This document shows, in pieces, positions 39,391 to 50,084 of a stretch of DNA of 64,000 nucleotides. Source of the DNA: Porphyridium purpureum (lineage: Eukaryota > Rhodophyta > Bangiophyceae > Porphyridiales > Porphyridiaceae); NCBI GenBank assembly GCA_008690995.1, contig VRMN01000022.1, positions 28,861 to 92,860 on the forward strand. Reading direction: 5' to 3'. Both the position numbers and the translations under genes were made by a program. The notes below the pieces were generated by a model. That model was not told the DNA's origin and searched no databases. It saw only the letters and a list, made by a program, of their open reading frames with translations. Numbering within the stretch: position 1 is the first letter of the stretch; each line of letters opens with the position of its first letter.

Positions 39391-40161
39391 TCAGATGGTG
39401 CCGCGTGCAAAAAGAACAAGGCTGGCGATCGTGTAGTATGCAACATACGCAAAGCTGTACTTGCACATCTGGATGGCCCATGGATCGTCCCAGTAGACCA
39501 GCGGCGCGGCCATCATGGCTGTCCATACGATTCCCAGCACGACCGTAACAGGCATGAGCGCCTTGGTCTTGCTGGGGTAAATGAAGTGAATGGGCACAAA
39601 GCTGAGAACGGCGAGCAGAACGTATGTGAAGACCACCACAGTGTCCGAGGGCTTGAGTACCGCGCAGTACCAAAACACAATGTTCCAGTAGGACGGAAAG
39701 CCTACGAACGACTCGACTGTTTTGGCGGATGTCTGGCAGAATTGGTACGCTGAAGAGAGCATGGCGAGCACCGCGCAGAGCAGCTGGAGCTGCGGGTTCC
39801 TAACAACCCCGGACGCCGGGATCGCGACGGCCGGCAGAAACGTAAACGTCAGGAAATCCACAATGTTGTCGAGCATGGCGCCGTCGAAGCCCGGGGTGAC
39901 CTTCTTCACATCGATCGCACGCGCCATGGTGCCGTCGGTGGCGTCCACAAACACCGCAATGCAGTTGAGCACCAGAAACAATCGCATGTCCTTCTCCACA
40001 AACAACGCGTGCACCGCATAGTAGTCGATGGGCAGGCCCATGGCGGTGTAGAGGTGCACCATGTACGCCGCAACCACGCGGTACCACGGGTACTTTGGCT
40101 TCGCTCCGCTGGTCGCCTTGCTCGCCGCAGCCGCGGCCTTGGTTGCCGCGTCCGACGCCAT
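39391..40161 (-). CDS. pcs: Phosphatidylcholine synthase, bacterial type (CDP-alcohol phosphatidyltransferase)
   Basis: 256 residues, polytopic. The catalytic motif starts at about residue 76 (DGTMAR) and continues through G94, D98 and D102: exactly D-G-x2-A-R-x12-G-x3-D-x3-D, the spacing that sets bacterial Pcs apart from other CDP-alcohol transferases (x8). Expected reaction: CDP-diacylglycerol plus choline gives phosphatidylcholine and CMP. About seven to eight membrane helices follow the motif. The N-terminal about 20 residues are Ala/Thr/Lys-rich and could be a targeting or tail extension. Eukaryotes normally make this lipid by the CDP-choline or PE-methylation routes, so a bacterial origin is likely. 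Confidence 0.88.
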   Translation of the reverse strand: MASDAATKAAAAASKATSGAKPKYPWYRVVAAYMVHLYTAMGLPIDYYAVHALFVEKDMRLFLVLNCIAVFVDATDGTMARAIDVKKVTPGFDGAMLDNIVDFLTFTFLPAVAIPASGVVRNPQLQLLCAVLAMLSSAYQFCQTSAKTVESFVGFPSYWNIVFWYCAVLKPSDTVVVFTYVLLAVLSFVPIHFIYPSKTKALMPVTVVLGIVWTAMMAAPLVYWDDPWAIQMCKYSFAYVAYYTIASLVLFARGTI

Positions 40162-40443
40162 CCTTCTGTCTCGCCGCGCGCCCGCTCACCCCGCCGCCGT
40201 TCACACACGCAAACCCGCACGCGCAAACACACACACACACACACCCCGGACGCGCACCCGACTCGCCCAAACGCGCGCCGTTCACGCGTGTCGCTTGCGC
40301 AATTTCGCACTCCGCGCGCAGCTGCGCGTGTCTTTCTAAGTAAACAACCCCGTTTTAGTATGAAGAGCGGATCGTCCCGCGTAACGGCAGCTTGGTGGCG
40401 AGCGTGTGAAGGACGTGAGCGCACGGGCGCACGCGCATACGTG

Positions 40444-41391
40444 CTAGTGGAGTAGCGCGCCCAGCGTGTGCAGCGTGACCTGGTCGCCCGCGAGGTCGTT
40501 GAACACCTGGTCCGCTGCAGAAAAGTCCTCGTTCACAGTGTAGGTCGACTTGGTGATCACGCACTTCATACCTGCCGCTTTGGCCGCGCAGAGCCCAATG
40601 TGGCTGTCCTCGATCACGACGCAGCGCGAGGCGTCCAGCTTCATGGTGTCTTTGGCCAGCAGGTAGATGTCCGGCGCCGGCTTCTTCTTGGCCACCACAT
40701 CGCCAGCAAAAACCTTGATCTGAGATGCCGCATCCGCGCCCAGGAGCTTGACGATCTCGCTCACCGCACGCTCGTTGGACGTGGAGCACACGGCGATCGG
40801 GATCTGCTTCGCCTGTGCTTCTCGCACCAGCTCTGACACGCCGTTACGCAGCGGAATTTTACCGGACTGGATGAGCTCCATGAATACATCGGTCTTGCGC
40901 TTGTGCAGCGCAGTGACCAGCTCCTTCTGCGCGGCCGGGTCTTCCTTGACAGACTCTGGCCATCCAACTTTGCTCCAATGCGCGGTCATGCGCTCCTTGC
41001 CGCCGCCGGTCTCCAGCAGCACACCGTACATCTCCTCGGTCCAAACGGTGTCTAGGCCGCGCTCCTCAAAGGCAATATTGAACGCAATGCGATGCGCATC
41101 GCGCTCGGTGTCGGCCAGCACTCCGTCGCAATCAAAAATCAGAGCTTCCATCTGATCCACGCCCATGCGCACCGAGGCTGGTCCGCGACGCGGCGCGCGC
41201 GAATGCGCATTCGAAAGGACGGCTGCCGAGGAAACCCGCTTTGAAAGTATGCGCGCTGATGTCCTTGCCACACCAAACATCGCTGGGCACGTGCTTCTCG
41301 TCTTGCCAAAGTGCAGCCGGCCCACATGCCAGCTGCTGGACACGGCGAACGCTGTCGGCGGCGCGCGCGCACAATCCTCGATGGCCTCCAT
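40444..41391 (-). CDS. CbbY-like HAD phosphatase, plastid-targeted
   Basis: 315 residues from the ATG at 41391; the frame upstream lacks ATG. The first about 75 residues are Ser/Arg/Ala-rich like a transit peptide. HAD motif I is ALIFDCDGVLADTERD with nucleophile and acid aspartates, motif II is the CSTSNERAV serine/threonine, motif III the lysine in AKKKPAPDIY, and motif IV VVIEDSHIG. The DGVLADTERDAHR form matches CbbY, which dephosphorylates the Rubisco inhibitor xylulose-1,5-bisphosphate. Other subfamily IA sugar phosphatases are possible. Its end is 282 bases from the start of the Pcs gene, same strand. Confidence 0.87.
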   Translation of the reverse strand: MEAIEDCARAPPTAFAVSSSWHVGRLHFGKTRSTCPAMFGVARTSARILSKRVSSAAVLSNAHSRAPRRGPASVRMGVDQMEALIFDCDGVLADTERDAHRIAFNIAFEERGLDTVWTEEMYGVLLETGGGKERMTAHWSKVGWPESVKEDPAAQKELVTALHKRKTDVFMELIQSGKIPLRNGVSELVREAQAKQIPIAVCSTSNERAVSEIVKLLGADAASQIKVFAGDVVAKKKPAPDIYLLAKDTMKLDASRCVVIEDSHIGLCAAKAAGMKCVITKSTYTVNEDFSAADQVFNDLAGDQVTLHTLGALLH

Positions 41392-41649
41392 CTCGGAGCC
41401 TGCCGTCGTCCACCGGATCTTCCTAGACTGGAGCTCGGACACAGCCCAAGACGCAAAGGAGTCGGCTGATTCTGCCGCGTTCCGCGTTCCGACCAGCGCC
41501 TGATCCGCTGTGACCTGTCAGCGTGCGGTCGCAGCAAAATCTCAGACTCGCATCTGCGTACTCTGAGGTGCAATGCAAAACGGCGCTTTGGTTAATGGCT
41601 TATCGGCTTATCGGTTAGCCAGTATCCGATAAGCAGCGTGGGTACGATG

Positions 41650-42124
41650 TGGGATTCTGCACAATATCTTGCTCCTGAGGCCCACTTTCGAGGAGGCGTG
41701 TGAGCGACTCGTCATCTCAGAGCAAGTCACACTCCGTTTGGGCGGCGTCATATTGGAAGTCGAGAGCGTGATCGAAGAGCACGAGCGCGGTCGAGTGAAA
41801 GATGATTTTGAAGAAAGGCGTGAATTCTCTGAAACCCAATCGAACTTGGCTATTCTTCCCTGGCTAACACAGAATGAAAATGGCATCTGGACTACTCGCT
41901 TGCAGACCTTTTAAAAACGGCGCTTGCGTACAAACATGACTCGCATCTTTAGAAGCTGCTTATGGGTGACGAAATACCGATCCAACGAGGCAAACGCTCG
42001 TTGCATTCGCCACATTAGAGGCCTCTGGAGCCTCTCGCAGACGCCACCCCTTTCGTCCGCTATGTAACATTGTTGCGCCGAACTCTGAAGCCACTGCCGC
42101 CAAGTCGGCCCTCGATCTTTAACA
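41650..42124 (-). repeat. Diverged LTR-like repeat, left copy
   Basis: About 475 bases that align in the same orientation with 50085-50548. Shared anchors include GCGTCATATT.GAAGTCG, ACAAACAT.ACTCGCATC, GCAAACGCTCG and the right end .AACA. The copies differ at many positions with several indels. The AACA end (TGTT on the minus strand) suits an LTR. Boundaries on the left are uncertain. Confidence 0.6.
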
Positions 42125-43184
42125 GCGAGAGCCTGCCATGACGAGGTTCCTCGCGAATAAGAGCTGAGCTCTTTGACTGCGCTTTTGCACTGTTTCATAG
42201 TCATTCTCTTCTTCGCCTTTCTGTTGTTTGTTAGTTTGTTATTCTCATGATTATCTCTCTTATCATCAGTGCAGCTTCCGCGCCCGGACAGCTGACCTCT
42301 CCATGCAGATCGGCGAATAATGCAGCAAAAGGAGAGAATGCCGACCGCGGCGTGAAAAAGGTGAGCAAATGCGATGAAACTGTAAGCGCTGATGAAACTA
42401 CCACGGCACTTCGCTGGGCTCTCACGAATTGAACGCAAGCCTCACTGTCCTGAGACTGGTTATGGCAATTCAGCTATCCTGGCTTTACCGAGAGGACATA
42501 TTAGTCAGGGATTGCTACACTCTGGGTCTATGCGTGGCAACAGCATGAGAAAGCTGCGTTGTGGGAGAGAAATCGCGCATCGAGCTCGACGCAGAGCGTC
42601 GCGACCGAGGCGAAGGTCAGGGAGTGCGAGGTAAAATCATTTAAAATTTGGGAATGGTGCGACAAGCTGTGTTTTCAAAAACACTTCCTAGCACTGAAAC
42701 AGAATTCCTAAACACCGCAGTGAGACTGCTTTACAGATTTCTTACATGCGGCACTATGCGTCGAGCACAACGCAGCTTCTCAGGCAGCTTTTCGGGAATG
42801 TGCAATAGGAATGGCGTGCAGTTCCGGTCATAGATCCAGACAATCGTGCTGAGCAAGAATTAAATGCCGTGAGGGCTTTGGACCTTGCTGAGTTCATGGT
42901 TGTCTCACGATTTGCAGCCCTTCAAGACCGGCGACCTGCGCACGGGTGTATTAGGAGAGCAAAGCAAGCCAGCCTCGCCACGATAAAAAAGTCTCACAGA
43001 CAAAGGAACTGTAAACCAGCTTTAAATCGCCTTCCAGGATTTATTTCGTAGTTAAATCGTCAAAGCAATTCGTCATTTCAATGTTTCGCCCTTCCGAGGT
43101 GTTGCGTAGGGCTTGGAATGACAAGTGAACCAAAATGGGTTTCGGCACTAAGCGAGTTACCACGTAGTTCTGTTTTGCGTACGG
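42125..43184. other. AT-rich stretch, possibly decayed transposon
   Basis: About 1 kb with only broken short frames. Some plus-strand frames (42650-43050) might be the ruined front part of the ORF that starts at 43185, but I cannot align them to anything. Confidence 0.35.
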
Positions 43185-45056
43185 ATGACAAGGTTTCGGG
43201 GGCGACTTCGCTGTGGAAGAAAAAAAGTCTACATCCCGAGCGAAAAGCTTAACTGTCTCGAATGCGCAGCTTTAGCCTACTTTAAGCTTTCTCAAAAACC
43301 TCCACAACATAATCATTTTCAGAAGGCACCTCACCGTGTCGCATCTGCAAAAGCACGTTTTCGTGACCGGAATTTGCCGCTCGAAAGGATGCGTGCTCTT
43401 ACTTTGCAGACCGAAGCTCATGGTGCCTCATTCTTACAGAGTGCATCCGAAGATACCAGTAGCGATGATTCACAGTCGGATGACGAATACTCTTCGGATC
43501 ATGCAAGTGTCCGCGCGAATGAAAGAAATTCGTCACAAACGAGTACACGTCAAAGACCAAAGGCCGAAACAAAGACGAACGACTCTCACATCAATCCGAG
43601 GAGGGCAGAGTCTGACAGAAAGGGCAGCGTATCTGACCAACTTCGAGGTATCATCGACTCAGCAGCAGGTAAAGCTTGGAACCAAATTGCAATGGAGATA
43701 ACGGATGAGGCGAGGTTCCGGCGACCAGCGACATACACTCCGATACGAGTATCTTTGTTTTTATCCGACTTGCCCAAATTCGCAGAACAATCATATTCGA
43801 TGGGCTTGGGACTTCAAATGGTTGTTCTTGTACATCAGGGGCATTTACTCTCGGATCGTACACGTGAAAGCTTTACCGAACTTGCAACCAGATGTATCCG
43901 ACTGTATGGCGTACTATACAAAGAAAAGCTGCGTCGACCATGGCTTGAACTCATCCCAAGGCTCACATCCGACTTGCAATCCCGACTCGATTCATACAAG
44001 CGGCAGATCAATCTACGTTGGAATGCTCCGAAAATACATGCACTGTCTCACTTCGGGGACAGCTTGACGGATCTGGGACCGATAAAGTTTTGGGATACTG
44101 CGGATGGAGAGAAATCGTTTCAAATCGACAAGGCGTGGTTCAAATCACTGGTCAGCGCAGATACGAATATCCCACATAATGTTATGCTGCAGCGCGCAGA
44201 GGTGTTCGAAATCGGATCTTCTTCTTCGTACTGGTTTGATAGACTTGCAAGGAACAAGGATTCGAATGCAATTGCATACAAACACGAACAAGTATCCGAT
44301 AAAGCATACACACATACACGAGAAAGGGATGCCGCTCGAGCGTGGTACCGGCACCGCTCGTCTTCTGTGAACTGTTCATCGATCCTTTTCGGAATCTGGC
44401 AGAACGCGTGCACTACTCTGAGGTACAGCAGCGAATCCGGATTCGAGGCTGCCCCTTCATGGCGACCAACATCGTGGAACTCTTCTATATCATTCGAAGC
44501 CGCTGATGACGAAGAAGCGAACATGCTTTGGTTGCACACGGATACGGCTTTGAAGACGTATGCATCCGAGAAACTCCAAACGGCTATGAATGATGGTACT
44601 GCAACCTTCCAAGCTTTCAGACAAGTTCAACTGAAAAAGCCTCGCGAAGAAGCCGAATGCATTGTTGCACATCCGAATCACTATCGTTCTCCGAGATGGG
44701 ACATTCTCGAATACGCACTACAAACTGGCCACCCTGAACGCCACGGATATGGAAAATGCATCCTAATTGTCCGGATCAAATTACAGGGACCTTACGACGA
44801 ATCCTTTGACGTGGTGGTGATACAAGATTTAGAGGCGCACGATAGAGAAATCGAAAAGTCAGAGTGCAAATGCAAATGCAAGCGCCTAGATCCGGTGTTT
44901 CATCATTACCGACTCAGTAATAATTCGGCAAAAGTATTGGACACAGAAACGATAACCGGGCGAGTGACAGCATTCAAGGATATCCGCATGAAGGACAGCC
45001 GATGGTACTACCTTTTAAACCCAAGCACATTCGCAGGCGTACTAGAATACAATTAA
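43185..45056 (+). CDS. Transposon-type protein, CACTA/Plavaka-like C-terminal region (tentative)
   Basis: 623-residue open frame in AT-richer DNA than the host genes. After a low-complexity Ser/Asp/Arg region (about 90-150) it shows features like the C-terminal half of CACTA or fungal Plavaka/KDZ transposases: PKIHALSHFGDSLTDLGPIKFW followed by a K-rich segment, and near the end a small domain with DESFDVVVIQDLEAH and ending in RWYYLLN. A cysteine cluster CKCKCKRLD lies close to the end. No DDE catalytic core is visible, so it may be a fragment. The open state suggests it is not very old. Family call is weak. Confidence 0.45.
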   Translation: MTRFRGRLRCGRKKVYIPSEKLNCLECAALAYFKLSQKPPQHNHFQKAPHRVASAKARFRDRNLPLERMRALTLQTEAHGASFLQSASEDTSSDDSQSDDEYSSDHASVRANERNSSQTSTRQRPKAETKTNDSHINPRRAESDRKGSVSDQLRGIIDSAAGKAWNQIAMEITDEARFRRPATYTPIRVSLFLSDLPKFAEQSYSMGLGLQMVVLVHQGHLLSDRTRESFTELATRCIRLYGVLYKEKLRRPWLELIPRLTSDLQSRLDSYKRQINLRWNAPKIHALSHFGDSLTDLGPIKFWDTADGEKSFQIDKAWFKSLVSADTNIPHNVMLQRAEVFEIGSSSSYWFDRLARNKDSNAIAYKHEQVSDKAYTHTRERDAARAWYRHRSSSVNCSSILFGIWQNACTTLRYSSESGFEAAPSWRPTSWNSSISFEAADDEEANMLWLHTDTALKTYASEKLQTAMNDGTATFQAFRQVQLKKPREEAECIVAHPNHYRSPRWDILEYALQTGHPERHGYGKCILIVRIKLQGPYDESFDVVVIQDLEAHDREIEKSECKCKCKRLDPVFHHYRLSNNSAKVLDTETITGRVTAFKDIRMKDSRWYYLLNPSTFAGVLEYN

Positions 45057-45148
45057 AAGACAAAATCCGATGAAGTCTGATCTTCTCATGATTGAAATTT
45101 TTCGCTACCAACCATCTCGCAAACTTTAAAGTTGCAGACAGTATCGCG

Positions 45149-45244
45149 CAGTTTTTCGGGCAGTTTTTGGGGCAGTTTTTCGGGCAGTTTTTCGGGCAGT
45201 TTTTCGGGCAGTTTTTCGGGCAGTTTTTCGGGCAGTTTTTGGGG
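45149..45244. repeat. 12-bp minisatellite, 8 units of CAGTTTTTCGGG
   Basis: Eight near-perfect tandem units; two carry GGGG instead of CGGG. Apparent FGQF repeats in one frame come from this array. Confidence 0.95.
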
Positions 45245-45313
45245 CACTTGATTTTGCAGTCTTTCTTTATTGCCTAGTAAACCGCTGTACGCACGAAAAG
45301 TCTACTGTACCTA

Positions 45314-45433
45314 CAGTTTTTCGATCAGTTTTTCGATCAGTTTTTCGATCAGTTTTTCGATCAGTTTTTCGATCAGTTTTTCGATAAGTTTTTCGATAAG
45401 TTTTTCGATTAGTTTTTCGATCAGTTTTTCGAC
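45314..45433. repeat. 12-bp minisatellite, 10 units of CAGTTTTTCGAT
   Basis: Ten tandem units sharing the core CAGTTTTTCG with the array 70 bases to the left but ending in AT. A few units have TAAG or TTAG variants. A third small cluster of three units lies at about 45511-45546. Confidence 0.95.
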
Positions 45434-45639
45434 ACTTCAGTATGACAGTTTTTCGAACGCTGCGAGAGAGGTACAGCAAATAGCTGTACTTTACATGCTT
45501 ACATCAATTTCAGTTTTTCGTTTAGTTTTTCGGTCAGTTTTTCGCTCCATTTGTGTCACGGACTGGTGTTCATGACGCTCGGTATGATATCGCGCCGTCT
45601 GATGAGCCAAAGAGTCGATGCGATGTACATCTCTGAGTA

Positions 45640-46009
45640 CAGTGGTTTGGGAGAATGAGCAATCTGACATTCGCCCCGCCTCTTTCTGTTACTTGCTTAT
45701 TTCGAGTGCACGCTTCAATGTCAAATCGTCTTGCCAAACCACTTGTTCACCTCCTACGAAAATTGTGGAAGATGCAACTCAAGTAGATACAGATTCACAC
45801 GCACGTCGGCAGTGTCCGCCATTTTGCCGTGACGTGGTATGCCAGCAGATCCCTGTCTCTCTGACTCCATACAATGGCTTGAGTATCCAGGCGTGCTGGG
45901 GAAATGCACTTCTCGTGATTTTGGAAAGATGCTCTCGTACCTCAGACTTTAAATCGGATGAAGACTTCGCGTGAGAAGTCTTTCTCGCTTCGCAAAAGTG
46001 GTTGAGCAA
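45640..46009 (-). pseudogene. Relic of reverse transcriptase of the copia-type element
   Basis: SAFPQHAWILKPLYGVRETGI resembles the copia-type reverse transcriptase segment that precedes the YVDD site. The frame stops soon after and the catalytic aspartates are not found; the sequence is interrupted by the minisatellite region to the left. Confidence 0.6.
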
Positions 46010-46319
46010 AATAGCGGTATGCGACTCTGTATCCTCGGATCACATATATGGCATAGAGCATGCAAATCATGAACTGTGATAGGGTCGGCGCATTTATGGT
46101 TAAGGATTCTACGCCAGGATTTCGTGTTCTGATCGTAGCGCATCGAATTAGGATTTGAACTTGCTGTCCGCCATGTTCGTATGTTCTATTCGCGAGCCTG
46201 GTAAAGTAGCATTCAACAGTTCTTCATGCACTGCTTGAAGAGTTCCTGGCCCAATTCAACCGCGAAGAATTTTTTCACTTGCTTCTTTCCACAAATTCTC
46301 ATCGACGCAGTCCGTTCTA

Positions 46320-47340
46320 TTGGTTTAGAAAATGAGATTTTCACGTATGTCTGTGGTTCGCAGATTTGGTTTCACAATGTTGAAACTGAGCAATACATTC
46401 CTTGTTGGACCTTTCGTATTAGGTTCGAGTACGCAAAGCCGGGTTCCATCAACATTGGAGCACACGAATGGACCATTGTACTCATGCAATTTATCGCGAC
46501 GCACGAAAACTGGAATACTGGCTTCAATTCTTCCACCCTCTGGAGCAAATTCGGGGACTGGCGTGTCAAAGCCGCTTTCACACGATATCGCGCACTTGGA
46601 TGTTCACGTGCACCCCGCGCAAGGACAGCTACGGAGCGGCGGGCATCGCTCCTTTCACGAAAAGTTTCCTTGGCCAATCCCAGTCGCATGACCAATGGCG
46701 GGATTGGCTCAAAGATAATAAAGCCGGAAATCAGGCCTTCTGGGCCCGCAGTCACATCAACGGTGCGTAAATAGATGGCGAGAGCGTCCTCCGCTCGTAA
46801 ACTTGGGTGTGGCTCGTGGCGAACTCGGAGAAAAAAAATTCCGCAGGGGTTCGTGGTGTCGTTTTACTGTTCCTTGGGATCAGTGCAGGTTTAGAGGAGC
46901 TTAATCCACCACACAACATCATCCGAGCATGAGCGCAATGAAATCGGCTGACGCAAAATGTCTCTCTTGGTCGACCTTAAGTTGATGGCTACCAAATACA
47001 GAAATCCACCCCCGGACGAATAAACGAAATAGGTCTTGAGAAGTTTCGCCGAACACATATCATGCCCAATTGGACTTTGTGCCGCTGCAGGCTTCATGCA
47101 TTACCTGGGTGGGTGGACTTGATGGATACAGTTTTAATTAATTGATGTCGAGCGTTTCATGATAGTTGAACGAAACCTGAATCTCCGCGGCGACCTTGAA
47201 GCTACTTCGCCGGCTCGACTACAACTGGAAAATGTCGCATATGCGCAGCACGTCGAACAATTTGTTTGCTGTTCCTTTCAGAAAAGGTCTTTTGAGAGGC
47301 GCAGTATCCTTTTCATCTGCGCAGCGCTGGCGTGCCCGAA
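46320..47340 (-). pseudogene. Relic of integrase of the copia-type element
   Basis: Near 47150-47330 ANKLFDVLRICDIF and FKVAAEIQVSFN resemble the zinc-binding and entry region of copia-type integrases (HPS..KL..LL.RA; RFK....FN). At 46320-46530 EYNGPFVCSNVDGTRLCVLE and SFNIVKP match the C-terminal integrase region of such elements. The catalytic core is not readable. Confidence 0.5.
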
Positions 47341-47699
47341 TCTTTTGTGAATCTTTTCGAGCTCCGAATCTGTGAATAATATTGCGCGTTCAAATGTATC
47401 TACAAGGAACATTTCATTCAAAAACGAAGTTGCAGGAGTTGACTTACGTTTTCACGGCGCCACTTCTAAGCGGATGTGGACGTTTGGTTCTTCTAATCGT
47501 GATGGCGCTTTTTCACGTACCACATTTAGGCGGTAGCGCTTTAGTTCATCGTTGCTGATGGCACTGGACAGATCTGAGATTTAGATTTTAATGAATGGAG
47601 AGAAAGAAAATGGCCTGCACCGATACTGACAAGCACGGCCCCGAGTGTGACCGCCTCCATGCGCTTTCCCAGACAACTGTCGAGATGTTTTACATTACG

Positions 47700-49009
47700 G
47701 GTCCAAGTTTCTCAGGTAAGCCTACAGCTTCGCAGTATCCAAAAAATACGCCAACACCTATAACCGAATTCGGTGCGCCTGTATCAATGAAAACCCCTCT
47801 CTATCAGCGCAGTGGCGCTTTGCTGCTGGAAATCCTACATATGGTCAGTTGCACCATATGAAGTCATGCTTGCTCATCTGCATTGTCCGGGTCATAGTCC
47901 ACTGAATTTTCTCGCGAGGAAGTCAGACCTTCCTTCTCCACATCGACAGCCTGATCGGGTTCGCCCTCATAGTCATGGTCAACCCACACGACTCTTGACT
48001 GCGGTCGTCCATGCTTCCTCCAGCACTTGTGTTCGTCGTGCCCTTTTAAACCACAACACCGGCATACTTGTTGGTTTTTTGTGGCAGGCCTCCTGCGTGT
48101 CCTCTCGGCCCTCTAAAATCCAGTGAGAATATCGTCGTCACTCCCGAAGAAGCTGCCCTTGTTGCCATTCATTCCTTTGAGGTTATCAGAGAACGTGAAC
48201 ACTTTCTCTTCGGGGTAGCGAGACTGAATTGGCATGAAGAGTGGCAAGAACATGAACGCCAGGATGGCGTGGGAGACATAGCAAGCGAGGTCGTCTGGCG
48301 TAGCATTAGATGCGCCAAGTTCACGTGCCTCGACTTCCACAGCGGCGGTTCTCACCCTGACCAAAACCTCCTGTCTTGATGGCGACGACATCATGAACTG
48401 GTCAAGATTGAGCCGACTCGATGCTAAGATATGCTGCTCACTCTTGCCGATGGAGTCGACAGAAGACTTGAGGATAGCGAGCATCGAGTCTAAGCGCTAC
48501 TGTTGTTCACTCGAAACGAGTGCTTTGGCGCTTCAGCCGAGAATCAGCAGGAAGCGCGCTTCTTCAGGGAGAATCATTGATGTGCGATATCGCTGACGCT
48601 TACTTGACCTTCTTCAACCAAGGGACGAGTGGCATACTATTCGGCTCGCCCGTGGAAACATAAGACTCAAAGCATTTTGTAAGCGCTGCTTGTTTTGGAC
48701 TCGGAATAGCGTTTCCTTTTCTGAAAAGGCGCGGCTCACCAGGTATGCCAAGTTCTGCGGAGTCAGTATGCTCTTCTCCTACTGCAGCTCGAGAGAATGC
48801 TCAAAATGGGTCCTGGACATTGTGCCGAAGCTCAAAATTTGGCACGCCCGGGAGGCAACAATAGCACTGCCGTGCGAGGAGACTTGGTGGGTCACCTTTT
48901 TTCTCAATAGATTGAACGATATAAGGCTTTCAACCATTTTCATTTCAATGTCATCGCTCGTCATCTCATCGGCAGTCCGCAGCATCTCCTTAACAGTTTC
49001 ATTCTTCAC
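47700..49009 (-). pseudogene. Relic of gag and protease of the copia-type element
   Basis: The frame at 48779-49009 reads like the helical UBN2-type gag (ADEMTSDDIEMKMVESL). Farther on, CRCCGLKGHDEHKC is a perfect C-x2-C-x4-H-x4-C knuckle. Around 47777-47785 the codons for DTG occur within GVFIDTGAPNSVIG, the retropepsin active-site motif. Frame changes and stops separate the pieces. Confidence 0.7.
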
Positions 49010-49210
49010 CTGGACATCGAGTCACAGGATGCGCTCTGCTGCATGCTCTTGCTGCGACGCTGGAGCCTGAGCTACTGGTGCCGAGGTTGCCTACTGCCTT
49101 TCCGGTACCATCTAATATTCGTCCGCCTGAGACGATTGAGCGTCTCATGTGCTCTCGGAAACAGGCAATGTCGGGGCCGTTTCCCATTCACTGGATATCC
49201 TGACCGATCA

Positions 49211-50084
49211 GCAAATTACGTATCGCTCGAATAAGGTCCGGCTTTGTTTGAGCAAAGACAAGTAAAGGAAAATAGAAATCAGGAGGTCGAGCAGAAGTCA
49301 ATTTTGAAACGTCACAGAACCGGTTTTAAGAACTTTTGCACCTCGGAAAGACCTTCAATGCGCAAGGAGTAGCTATTATACGCCAAGCAGGGGAACCGCC
49401 ATCGTGAACGTGCGGTTGACCTACAAGTGGTGGTCTTTAAAACTCCTCACTGCTGAGGACATCAAACTTTTAGACTAAATATTTTCCGCTTCACAAATCC
49501 CTGACCTCCATGTTCCCGCCGCTCGCTCCCGGAATGCAAAATCCGCCCTGCAAACTGCGCAAGAGGTGACCCGACCCTCATTTTTAACGGGGCCTTCCGG
49601 CACTACACGGATTCCCCAGGAGGGCAGACAGGAGTTTTCAAACGCGCTGCCGACGGTGCGGTAACTATGTTGTAAAAGGAAGGGCCGGCGGGTCAGTGGG
49701 ATTGGTGAATAACTTCAGACTTCATAGCTGCAAAACTGCGGGGCAGGGACAAGATTTGTTGCGGGTCACAAAGGCCTGCGACGTGGCCGGATCTTCGACC
49801 TGCAATATGCATTTACATGTTTCTTTCCAATGCATGAATTGCTGTGAAGGGTAGATGAAACTTTGTGCACCGCTGCACACCTTTGTCGTTGAAACGCCCG
49901 CAATAAATGAAAGATTCGATGCTCTGAAGAATCTATTTTATGACATCTTCTCCTGTACCTCTTTTCTGTACGAGTTGGTCTGCTCTTTGTTAATGACCCG
50001 CTTTAGCTGGCCTGCTTCAGCGTCGAATGGCGAAAATCAGGCTTGCGCTCAAGTCGGGGGTTTCGGACGCAGGCGACATCTGAA
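49211..50084. other. AT-rich stretch, nothing recognised
   Basis: About 870 bases between the gag relic and the right LTR-like repeat. It would be leader sequence if the copia reading is right. Confidence 0.4.

Larger units (their letters stand above)
45600..49210 (-). mobile_element. Decayed copia-type LTR retrotransposon, minus strand
   Basis: Broken minus-strand frames in order: gag-like helices (48779-49009), a CCHC knuckle (about 48022-48065), a retropepsin motif (about 47740-47800), integrase-like pieces (about 47330 down to 46320) and a reverse-transcriptase piece with ILKPLYGVRETG (45779-46009). Integrase before reverse transcriptase is the copia (Ty1) order. Many stops and frameshifts show it is long dead. 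The diverged repeats at 41650-42124 and 50085-50548 may be its LTRs, with later insertions in between. Confidence 0.7.

Noticed and set aside
43140-43160. CACTA pentamer as the left end of the transposon-type ORF
   Set aside because: No matching TAGTG end was found to the right, and a pentamer is expected by chance.
45092-45575. Proteins of FGQF, SISF or TDRK repeats
   Set aside because: They are translations of the 12-bp minisatellites in all frames and not genes.
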